Part shown: piece by piece, positions 1 through 5,991 of the stretch | Layout: every line of letters starts with the position of its first letter | Numbering within the stretch: the first letter of the stretch is position 1 | Source: Dehalococcoidia bacterium CG2_30_46_9 | GTDB taxonomy: Bacteria; Chloroflexota; Dehalococcoidia; GIF9; AB-539-J10 | Length of the DNA: 9,422 bases | Assembly: GCA_001873005.1 (NCBI GenBank) | Contig: MNYE01000072.1 | Location: forward strand, 1-9,422 | Reading direction: 5' to 3' | Translations under genes and position numbers: made by a program | Notes under the pieces: generated by a model | Told to the model about the DNA's origin: nothing | Database searches by the model: none | The model's input: the letters and a program-made list of their open reading frames with translations, nothing else

Positions 1-1424
1 CAGCTAATGAGCATAAAAACAACATGCCAAAGCTAAAAGATGTTGATGACAAAAACAGTCTTATTGAATGGATTACATCAGTCAGTATGCTATCTGAGGG
101 CTGGGATGTGCAAAATGTTTGTCAGATTGTCCCCCATGAGGAGCGAGCGTTTAACTCAAAGCTCTTAATTGCTCAGGTACTAGGTCGTGGCTTACGAATT
201 CCCCCGGAATACAAGGGAGAGCAGCCAACAGTCACAGTATTCAACCATGACAGTTGGTCAAGCAGCATCAGAGGATTGGTAAACGAAGTCCTCGAGATTG
301 AGAAAAGGATGTATAGCTATCCTATACGCAAAGACAAAGACTACAACTTTGAGCTTTACAATATCGACTATAAAAAGTCCGAAGAGTTAGTCGAAACTCC
401 GCAAATTAAGGAATATGTGTTCAGCAAAGGCTTCATTTCACTCAGCAGTCGGGCTGTAATGGAAGAGAAGACAACTACCTATGAACGAGCTATAACAGAA
501 GAGCAATGGGTAAAGAAAACACCTATAGAATATAAGATGCACTCTGCTGAGGAAGTAGCTCTGGACATACTAAATAAATTCAAAGCATTCGATTTAGAAG
601 AGGGAACTGCATATAGCAAGAAATATCCCTATGAGAATATTTTAAGGATTATAAAGAATTCATTACAGAGAATAAGTGAAGATGGAGATTTAGTTCATGA
701 GCAAAGCAGGCAAAATATCCTCCAGGGGTTTGGTGTAATAGGAAGGAAGACGGCTAAGAGTTTAAGATATAAGGTTGAAGCAGAAAATCTTTATGCTATC
801 GGCACCAAGAATATTAACAGAGATAGCCTGGGTATTGGAGCACTGAGAAGAGAACATAGCATATTCTTTGATGATTATTCGCTTAAGGAAGGAGATGAGG
901 AAGATAGGAAACTCTTAGAGGAGCTTTTAGAGGATGAAACTTTGCATGTATATTCACTGCAAAGGATAGAAAATGCTTTCACCTTCAAAACTCCTGTCAA
1001 TGTAGTTTTTGCCTCTTATAAGCCAGAAAGGGATTTTATCAAAAGGTTAATTAGTGAAGAGAACGCTAAGTTTATAGATGCCTGGATAAAGTCTCCTGAC
1101 ACAGGCTTTTATAGCATCGAGTATTCCTGGCGGAAAGGTGAGCACCCTAAACAGGGGAGCTTTAACCCTGACTTCTTCATCAAGGTAACTAACGATATCT
1201 TGGTCATAGAAATTAAGCAGGACAGAGATATTTCTCCCGAGAATAAAGCCAAGCTGAAGCATACTAAAGAGCATTTCAAGCGAGTTAATAGCTTGCAATC
1301 AGAGCAGAGGTATTATTTCAAATTTATATCTCCCGAAAGCTATGACTTATTCTTCCAAAGACTAAGAGAGGGAAAATATCAAGATTTCGCCTCAACGATT
1401 GAGGCAGATTTAGACAAAGAATAA
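1..1424 (+). CDS. Type III restriction-like helicase/endonuclease subunit, 3' part (5' end outside window)
   Basis: The frame is open from base 3, so the true start lies to the left and only about 473 C-terminal residues are seen. Numbering here is from the ATG at 24. Residues 21-60 carry the end of a superfamily 2 helicase core: SEGWDV (motif V region) and QVLGRGLR (motif VI with its arginine finger). A long middle region without a recognised motif follows. Near the C terminus, NPDFF (381-385) and VIEIKQ (394-399) give a PD...(D/E)xK nuclease signature with D383, E396 and K398. This order, helicase then C-terminal nuclease, is that of Res subunits of type III restriction enzymes, which cleave DNA after ATP-driven communication between sites. 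No Mod methyltransferase follows; a partner could be upstream. The gene is A/T-rich. The family call is firm; whether it is a true type III enzyme or an orphan helicase-nuclease cannot be told. Confidence 0.85.
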   Translation, partial: ANEHKNNMPKLKDVDDKNSLIEWITSVSMLSEGWDVQNVCQIVPHEERAFNSKLLIAQVLGRGLRIPPEYKGEQPTVTVFNHDSWSSSIRGLVNEVLEIEKRMYSYPIRKDKDYNFELYNIDYKKSEELVETPQIKEYVFSKGFISLSSRAVMEEKTTTYERAITEEQWVKKTPIEYKMHSAEEVALDILNKFKAFDLEEGTAYSKKYPYENILRIIKNSLQRISEDGDLVHEQSRQNILQGFGVIGRKTAKSLRYKVEAENLYAIGTKNINRDSLGIGALRREHSIFFDDYSLKEGDEEDRKLLEELLEDETLHVYSLQRIENAFTFKTPVNVVFASYKPERDFIKRLISEENAKFIDAWIKSPDTGFYSIEYSWRKGEHPKQGSFNPDFFIKVTNDILVIEIKQDRDISPENKAKLKHTKEHFKRVNSLQSEQRYYFKFISPESYDLFFQRLREGKYQDFASTIEADLDKE

Positions 1425-1579
1425 AGCCGTATTGAAATTCCAGGGCAGGGCATTCAGATTAAATAGAATGATCAACAGATTTAGGAAATGGCATAACAAG
1501 AAGGATGCTTTGTGAACGACCGGGGGAATCGTATAAGGCCAGCCAAAAATCAGCAGCACATCTGTGCGCCATAAATCTA

Positions 1580-1608
1580 TTGACTTGCGAAGGTTTGGCT
1601 GATAGAGT
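1580..1608 (+). promoter_or_regulatory. Candidate sigma-70-type promoter for the XRE-ImmA gene
   Basis: TTGACT at 1580-1585 and TAGAGT at 1603-1608 are separated by 17 bases, about 55 bases before the start codon at 1664. The -35 box matches the consensus at five of six positions and the -10 box at four of six. The gap 1425-1663 holds no other convincing gene, so a promoter here is expected. This is inference from consensus only. Confidence 0.4.
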
Positions 1609-1624
1609 TATTTTAAAAGGCGTA

Positions 1625-1645
1625 AATTTCTGGATTTCCGAAATT
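1625..1645. promoter_or_regulatory. Small inverted repeat in XRE-ImmA leader, possible operator
   Basis: AATTTC (1625-1630) and GAAATT (1640-1645) form a 6+6 dyad with a 9-base centre, between the candidate promoter and the ribosome binding site. XRE-type repressors often bind short dyads at their own promoter, so this is a reasonable autoregulation site. Arms of six bases in A/T-rich DNA can also arise by chance. Confidence 0.25.
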
Positions 1646-1663
1646 AGTTGAAAGGGGGGGAAC

Positions 1664-2809
1664 ATGCCGATCACTATGGTGTCCCCGTCTGATGTTACGG
1701 TTGGGCAAGCATTAAAGGACGCCAGGGCAGCTATGGGCCTTACCTTAAAGCAAGTGAGTAAGAGCATGGGTATTGGCGTGGCTACCATTTCGCAGATTGA
1801 AAACGGTAAACGCCGCGTATTGGCAGTAGAGCTATACAGATTTGCAAAGTTATACCATCGCCCTGTAAGTTTCTTTCTCGAAGAGAGCGGAACTAGTGCT
1901 TCCTTTGCAATTCTACTGCGTGCTGCAGGCACCGCCTCTATTTCTAAGGAAATCATTATCAATTTTCATGAGCTGTGCAGGAGCTATCGAGATTTAAGAA
2001 AACTCGTCAGAGCACCAGAAATGCCAAGCCCGTCTGATTACTCGACCTCCAGACTAACAACACTTAACCATGCTGAGGAGTTAGCAGAAGCTGAGCGAGG
2101 CTCCTTGGGGCTCAATGGGCAGCCTATAAAGGACATTTGCGATTTGCTAGAGGGGAAAAGGGGAATCAAGATATTTCATTTACCAGAGGATCCAGAAAGG
2201 TTCTCCGGTGCCTTTGCATACGATGAACAACTGGGAGTTTGTTTCCTAATCAATTCACGCCATCCGAGACGGAGACGGACATTCACGGTAGCGCATGAGT
2301 ACGCCCACTGTATTGCTCATCGAAATCAGTTAGCCCACATTGATACTTGCCCCGCTTTTGAAATCAAAAATCCTCGCGAACGTTTTGCTAATGTGTTTGC
2401 TGCTGCTTTCTTAATGCCAGAACGCGCCGTCAATGAGGTGTTAGGTCAACTGGTCTTCCCACAAAGATTTGCGCTAACTGCTGAAGTTCTCATTCATCTT
2501 GCCATGTACTTTGGCGTAAGTTTTGAAGCAATAGGTTGGCGATTGGTGTCCCTAAGGAGGTTATCTCTTTCTAGGTGGAGGGATCTTTTAAGCCAACAAG
2601 TGCCGTCATCACCAACTGCCCGCCTGCTGGGGTATTACAAGGAGGAAGATCCGCCTGATACATTTCCTCGTCAGTACAAATACATTGCTTACAAAGCATA
2701 TGAAATGAAACTTATCTCTTTTGAGAAGCTTGCCGAACTTTTGCGGAGAAACTACTACGAGCTTAAAGAAGAGTTTAGGCAAGGAAGTCAAGAAGGCGAT
2801 GCTAGTTAA
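1664..2809 (+). CDS. XRE-family HTH regulator fused to ImmA/IrrE metallopeptidase
   Basis: A 381-residue two-domain protein. Residues 13-75 are a lambda-repressor-like helix-turn-helix (VGQALKDARAAMGLTLKQ, then ATISQIENGKR). The C-terminal half is a DUF955/ImmA-IrrE zinc protease: HEYAH at 211-215 is the HExxH metal and catalytic motif, and RERFANVFAAAFLMP (238-252) supplies the third ligand, probably E239. Proteins of this layout regulate mobile elements, toxin-antitoxin pairs or stress genes, the protease arm cleaving a repressor (ImmA of ICEBs1, IrrE of Deinococcus) or acting on the protein itself. The start at 1664 is supported by an AAAGGGGGGG run at 1651-1660, although its G7 tract ends only three bases before ATG. 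No partner gene follows directly; a dyad repeat comes next. The upstream neighbour is a restriction-type helicase-nuclease, so it may control that module, but this is inference. Confidence 0.9.
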   Translation: MPITMVSPSDVTVGQALKDARAAMGLTLKQVSKSMGIGVATISQIENGKRRVLAVELYRFAKLYHRPVSFFLEESGTSASFAILLRAAGTASISKEIIINFHELCRSYRDLRKLVRAPEMPSPSDYSTSRLTTLNHAEELAEAERGSLGLNGQPIKDICDLLEGKRGIKIFHLPEDPERFSGAFAYDEQLGVCFLINSRHPRRRRTFTVAHEYAHCIAHRNQLAHIDTCPAFEIKNPRERFANVFAAAFLMPERAVNEVLGQLVFPQRFALTAEVLIHLAMYFGVSFEAIGWRLVSLRRLSLSRWRDLLSQQVPSSPTARLLGYYKEEDPPDTFPRQYKYIAYKAYEMKLISFEKLAELLRRNYYELKEEFRQGSQEGDAS

Positions 2810-2838
2810 CCGCATAAATCGTTGCACAAATTCCCCCC

Positions 2839-2916
2839 TGTCATTGCGAGCGAAGCGTGGCAATCTACGCCATCCTACCTTGAGATTGCTTCGTCGCTTC
2901 GCTCCTCGCAATGACA
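2839..2916. repeat. Dyad-symmetric intergenic repeat (TGTCATTGCGAG type)
   Basis: The left arm, 2839-2866, begins TGTCATTGCGAGCGAAGCG and ends CAATCT. The right arm, 2883-2916, is its near-exact reverse complement, running from AGATTG to CTCGCAATGACA with six extra bases. The arms are separated by 16 bases. This matches a widespread MITE/REP-like intergenic element in environmental bacterial genomes; its translation gives the well-known spurious peptide of the type RGAKRRSN. In RNA it would make a long hairpin and could end or stabilise the upstream transcript. Only one copy is present in the window, so mobility cannot be judged here. Confidence 0.85.
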
Positions 2917-3008
2917 TAATGCAGCTATTTTTGCAGAACACTATAATATTAGGCGGGAAAGATATGGGGCGAATGGTTGGATATGCTTAGGCTTGGTGTA
3001 GTGCTTTA

Positions 3009-3037
3009 TTGCGGATTCTCATCTTGGTTGCCATAAT
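3009..3037 (+). promoter_or_regulatory. Candidate promoter of the DnaJ-like/TatD unit
   Basis: CATAAT (3032-3037) matches the -10 consensus at five of six positions. TTGCGG lies 17 bases upstream (3009-3014), matching only the TTG of the -35. It is 40 bases before the start at 3077, in the only gap ahead of a packed run of genes. No CIRCE-like or other heat-shock operator was seen. Confidence 0.3.
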
Positions 3038-3076
3038 GAGCTCTAATCGCTAAAATATCACAAGGATACAGAGCAT

Positions 3077-3844
3077 ATGAAAGACTATTACTCTATTCTC
3101 GGTGTACCTCAAGGGGCTAGCCAGAAAGAAATAAAACATGCCTTCAGGAATCTTGCTATGAAATATCACCCGGACAGGAATTTGGGAAATGAGAAAGTAG
3201 CCGAGGCAAAATTTAAGGAGATTAATGAAGCCTATGCTGTGTTGGGTGATGAAGGCCGAAGACGAGAATATGATATGATGAGCCGGGCGGGCTTTACTGG
3301 ATATGAGACTCAATATGCTGGCGGACAATATTATAACCAAGAGCAAGTATTCCGTGATGCCTTTGGCAATCCCTATCTGTTTCAAGACCTGGCCAGGATG
3401 TTTCAGGAAGTTGGTTTAAGATTTGATGCCAGATTTGTGGATAATATGTTCTTTGGTGGCAAGGGATTTGCCTTCGTTTTCACTACCCCGCCGGGACCAG
3501 GTGGGCAATTTACTTCGTCTCCTGCCCAAGAATATAAGCCACCACTCTTATGGCGACTTGCCGGCAAGGTGATGAATTTCACTCTTAAGAGGATGTTGGG
3601 TATAAAAGAACTTCCCTGGCAAAGTAGCGGAGGAGACTTACACCACGAAATTACCCTTTCCTCGAACGAAGCTGCTGCCGGAGTTAACAAGGAAATCAGG
3701 TATAAGAGAGGCAAGGAAAGGAAAAAGCTTATAGTCAAGGTGCCACCGGGGGTTAGCCAGGGGACAAAGATAAGATTGAAGGGAATGGGGTTAAAAGAAA
3801 AAATTCCCGGCGATCTCTATATCACTGTCACTATTAAGCATTGA
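3077..3844 (+). CDS. Short DnaJ-family co-chaperone (J domain plus one C-terminal beta domain)
   Basis: A 255-residue J protein that would stimulate the ATPase of Hsp70/DnaK and deliver substrates to it. Residues 1-66 form the J domain: DYYSILGV, then KYHPDRN with the essential HPD at 31-33, then [21 protein letters not shown]. Residues 67-160 are a glycine- and phenylalanine-rich linker. Residues 186-255 ([18 protein letters not shown] ... [19 protein letters not shown] ... GDLYITVTI) match the second C-terminal substrate-binding domain of DnaJ/CbpA. The cysteine-rich zinc finger is absent and the first C-terminal domain seems missing, so it is shorter than DnaJ (about 375) or CbpA (about 300). 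The AAGGA at 3062-3066 supports the start. The stop overlaps the next gene's start by one base (TGATG). A specialised J protein is more likely than the main DnaJ. Confidence 0.9.
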   Translation: MKDYYSILGVPQGASQKEIKHAFRNLAMKYHPDRNLGNEKVAEAKFKEINEAYAVLGDEGRRREYDMMSRAGFTGYETQYAGGQYYNQEQVFRDAFGNPYLFQDLARMFQEVGLRFDARFVDNMFFGGKGFAFVFTTPPGPGGQFTSSPAQEYKPPLLWRLAGKVMNFTLKRMLGIKELPWQSSGGDLHHEITLSSNEAAAGVNKEIRYKRGKERKKLIVKVPPGVSQGTKIRLKGMGLKEKIPGDLYITVTIKH

Positions 3845-4161
3845 TGAGCATGGACGCTTTTGAAGATTTTCTTGCTGTGGTTAAGAAGACAGAACCTATG
3901 CAAGCTCTTCTCAAGAGTTTGGAGGAGGGAACGGCAGAGCTTCTTGGCAGCATCTGTCGGGAATATGAAGCAACCAATAAAGCAGTTCCTGACCACCATC
4001 TTAATTTGACAGGATACTTCGGTGAGGCAATGCTGCGGGTGCTCTTATCAGCCAATATGATCACCAAGGAATCAGGAGACAGATATTCCCTCTACGGATA
4101 TAAGCCCACAGAACCAGGTCTCAATTATTACAAAAGTATGTTGGCTGAGAAAAAGATGTGA
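3844..4161 (+). CDS. Small winged-helix-like protein of unknown function
   Basis: About 105 residues, not recognised as a named family. From the middle on, the pattern suggests a winged helix: helices around LLGSICREYEATNKAV and LTGYFGEAMLRVLLSANMI, then a short hairpin KESGDRYSLYGYKPTEPGLN. There are no cysteines beyond one, no signal peptide and no membrane segment. The chosen ATG at 3844 overlaps the stop of the J-protein gene (TGATG); TTG 3841 and ATG 3850 are in-frame alternatives and none has a clear Shine-Dalgarno sequence, so translation is probably coupled. Its own stop overlaps the TatD start in the same way. The tight spacing on both sides argues that it is a real gene. A nucleic-acid-binding or protein-interaction role is inference only. 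Confidence 0.75.
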   Translation: MSMDAFEDFLAVVKKTEPMQALLKSLEEGTAELLGSICREYEATNKAVPDHHLNLTGYFGEAMLRVLLSANMITKESGDRYSLYGYKPTEPGLNYYKSMLAEKKM

Positions 4162-4958
4162 TGTATCGGCTTATTGATACCCATGCTCACCTGGACGAGT
4201 TAAAGAATCTTGATTTAGCTATTGAGGAAGCCAAAAGGGTTGGGGTTATTACTATTGTGGCTGTAGGTTCAAACTACCAGTCGAATGTGAAAATATTGGA
4301 CATTTCTCGGAAATACGAGTCATTCGTCTATCCTGCTTTGGGTTTGCATCCCTGGGAATTAGCCAATCTTGAATCTTCGCAGATAAATGAGAACTTGCGA
4401 TTCATTGAGGAGAACATTGCTGAGGCAATTGCCGTTGGTGAAATAGGTTTGGACTATGATAAGAGAGTGGTAAAGGTAGTACCAAAAGAATTACAGAAAG
4501 AGGTTTTGGGGCGGCTTCTAGATTTGGCGATAAGATATGCTAAACCAGCAATAATTCATAGCAGGTATGCCTGGAAGGATGCTCTCCGGTTAGTTCAGGA
4601 TTCAGGAATAGAAAAGGCTGTGTTTCACTGGTTTACTGGCTTTCCCAGTGTTCTTGAGGATATAATTGACACCGGTTATTTCATTTCTGCTACGCCAGCG
4701 GCAGAATATCATGCCGAACATAGGAGAGCAGTTAAAGAGACACCTTTGGATAAACTGTTGTTGGAAACAGATTGTCCTGTTACCTATGGCAGGGAAGTAA
4801 AATATGAATCAAAACCTGCCGATGTTCTCAGGACTTTGAAAGCCGTGGCTGAGCTTAAAGGAGTTGACGAAGCTACAATTGCTGAACAAACTACCAGGAA
4901 TGCGGTAGTTTTCTTTTCCTTAAAAAATGTTATCGCGAAGAGCCAAAGCCCGGGATGA
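4161..4958 (+). CDS. TatD-family metal-dependent hydrolase (probable DNase/3'-exonuclease type)
   Basis: A 265-residue amidohydrolase-fold protein of normal TatD length. Numbering is from ATG 4161, which overlaps the previous stop (TGATG); GTG 4158 is an alternative start. The expected metal ligands are all visible: DTHAH (H8, H10), GEIGLDY (E94), IIHSR (H133), FHWF (H156) and LLETDCP (D204). The family motif TTRNAVVFF lies near the C terminus. TatD enzymes cleave DNA from the 3' end and take part in repair or DNA turnover, though some members act on other substrates. Two family segments are altered: the usual Y-R-D...Q after GEIGLDY is replaced by a K/V-rich stretch, and the P-x-RG-x-x-N-x-P segment by TYGREVKYESKP. 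This is a divergent member whose substrate may differ. It is co-transcribed with the J protein and the winged-helix protein. Confidence 0.9.
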   Translation: MYRLIDTHAHLDELKNLDLAIEEAKRVGVITIVAVGSNYQSNVKILDISRKYESFVYPALGLHPWELANLESSQINENLRFIEENIAEAIAVGEIGLDYDKRVVKVVPKELQKEVLGRLLDLAIRYAKPAIIHSRYAWKDALRLVQDSGIEKAVFHWFTGFPSVLEDIIDTGYFISATPAAEYHAEHRRAVKETPLDKLLLETDCPVTYGREVKYESKPADVLRTLKAVAELKGVDEATIAEQTTRNAVVFFSLKNVIAKSQSPG

Positions 4959-4998
4959 ACTAAAGAGACAACAAAGCAACTTAACCGTTATTTGAGCT

Positions 4999-5006
4999 AA
5001 AGGAGG
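4999..5006 (+). promoter_or_regulatory. Strong Shine-Dalgarno site of the thioredoxin gene
   Basis: AAAGGAGG ends eight bases before ATG 5015. It is the best ribosome binding site in the window and suggests higher translation than for the coupled genes upstream. It fixes the start of the thioredoxin. Confidence 0.8.
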
Positions 5007-5014
5007 TAAAAGTA

Positions 5015-5341
5015 ATGATACAGCCGATAGTGGGTGAAGAAACTTTCCAGAAGAACGTATTACAGTCTAAATCGCCAATTTTGGTGGATTTTTGGGCAAA
5101 ATGGTGTGCTCCTTGTTTGGCTACTGCTCCCATTCTGGAGGAATTAGCTAAGGAATATGCTGACAAAATAAACTTCGCTAAAGTGGATGTGGATGAGAAT
5201 GGTTCCTTAGCCAGCAAATATAGCGTTGCCGCTATCCCGACTATGCTCATATTTAAGGACGGTCAGCCTGTTCAGCAAATCGTTGGTCACAAGCCAAAGA
5301 AGGAACTTAAGAAGATACTAGATGGATTTCTAGAGGGCTGA
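5015..5341 (+). CDS. trxA: Thioredoxin with CAPC active site
   Basis: A 108-residue single-domain cytoplasmic thioredoxin, the usual length. It has VDFWAKWCAPC with redox cysteines C31 and C34, APILEELAKEY after the active site, KVDVDEN, and AIPTMLIFKDG with the cis-proline P75. The role is reduction of protein disulphides, normally recharged by thioredoxin reductase, which is not in the window. The active site reads CAPC, not the classical CGPC; the residue between the cysteines tunes redox potential, so a slightly different potential is possible. No signal peptide is seen. It lies 56 bases after the TatD gene on the same strand and may be part of that transcript. Confidence 0.95.
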   Translation: MIQPIVGEETFQKNVLQSKSPILVDFWAKWCAPCLATAPILEELAKEYADKINFAKVDVDENGSLASKYSVAAIPTMLIFKDGQPVQQIVGHKPKKELKKILDGFLEG

Positions 5342-5343
5342 GC

Positions 5344-5371
5344 AGCAGAATTTCCTCTCCCTTTGTCTGCT
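5344..5371. terminator. Weak hairpin between convergent thioredoxin and CvpA genes
   Basis: AGCAGA (5344-5349) and TCTGCT (5366-5371) can pair across a 16-base loop in the 31-base gap between two convergent genes. A terminator is expected here, but the stem is short, the loop large and no clear T-run follows on either strand. Confidence 0.2.
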
Positions 5372-5372
5372 T

Positions 5373-5879
5373 TCAGTAGGTGGGCCCGGAAGGCAAAAAG
5401 AGGTCCCGAATGAAATCAAATTCTTTTGAGAGTAACGCTAGTAACAGTGGAAATTTTACCATCAAGAATTTCGCTATTTTTGACGACGCTATCACAGCTT
5501 CCGTACTGGTAAAATACTTGCTGGCAATGGCAAGTATGGCGGCAACCAGAAGCAGTCCTATTCCAGCTCCGAGAATGAAACCAGCAAGCCTATCTACCCA
5601 GCCAAGCATTGTAATGTGAACCAGCTTGGCAATAAGCCATCCAATTATGCTAGCTATGACTAAAGTGGCCAGTAGGATGATGGTGTAGGCAGCTATCTTT
5701 GCCCATGTGGCGCCACTGGGCGAAAGTAAGTTAGCAAACGGCTGATAATAGTGCCCTGCCAGGGCTATACCCCCTATTAGCCCGGCAATGCCGAATGCAG
5801 CTCTGATGGCTCCTTTCCATAACCCCAACACACCGAATATTATGCCAATTACTATGATGGTTATATCCAGCCAGTTCAT
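5373..5879 (-). CDS. CvpA-family inner membrane protein
   Basis: A 168-residue membrane protein. It begins MNWLDITIIVIGIIFGVLGL and has WKGAIRAAFGIAGLIGG, the typical start of CvpA (colicin V production family). Four hydrophobic segments lie near residues 5-24, 26-44, 63-84 and 99-118, with WVDRLAGFILGAGIGLL matching the conserved D-R-x-x-G region before the last one. CvpA proteins are needed for colicin V secretion in E. coli and more generally affect envelope homeostasis; the molecular activity is not established. The start at 5879 has AAAGGGGGT upstream on the minus strand. It overlaps by ATGA the stop of a possible tiny frame upstream. It converges on the thioredoxin gene and may share a transcript with the nuclease gene upstream (112-base gap). 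Confidence 0.88.
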   Translation of the reverse strand: MNWLDITIIVIGIIFGVLGLWKGAIRAAFGIAGLIGGIALAGHYYQPFANLLSPSGATWAKIAAYTIILLATLVIASIIGWLIAKLVHITMLGWVDRLAGFILGAGIGLLLVAAILAIASKYFTSTEAVIASSKIAKFLMVKFPLLLALLSKEFDFIRDLFLPSGPTY

Positions 5880-5953
5880 TTCAGCATGACCCCCTTTGAA
5901 ACCAATTCCTTTATTTTCTTTGCTATTTCAAAAGCTTCCTTCGCTTTTTTCAA
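5876..5953 (-). other. Possible 25-codon frame coupled to CvpA, or frameshift remnant
   Basis: A frame from TTG 5953 encodes a lysine-rich amphipathic helix (LKKAKEAFEIAKKIKELV then SKGVMLK). Its TGA overlaps the CvpA ATG as ATGA. Just upstream, in another frame, VKGEAEKELKNKL continues the same charged style from directly after the nuclease stop until a TGA at 5952-5950. Read together they look like one short helical protein with a single frameshift. No good start codon or ribosome site is present, so this may be a decayed or non-coding stretch. Confidence 0.2.
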
Positions 5954-5991
5954 AGTTTGTTTTTCAATTCCTTCTCGGCTTCACCTTTAAC

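Noticed and set aside
1468..1515. 15-codon frame (MINRFRKWHNKKDAL) in the gap before the XRE-ImmA gene
   Set aside because: No ribosome binding site, no overlap with a neighbour and no recognisable pattern.
1459..1962. Minus-strand frame of 167 codons
   Set aside because: It overlaps the well-supported XRE-ImmA coding region and its composition does not resemble a protein family.
2609..2990. Open frames on both strands across the repeat (for example the RGAKRRSN-type peptide at 2609-2941)
   Set aside because: They are translations of the dyad repeat and the end of the XRE-ImmA gene. This is a well-known class of false gene.
3403..3738. Minus-strand frames within the J-protein gene
   Set aside because: Shadows of a gene with clear J-domain and C-terminal motifs.
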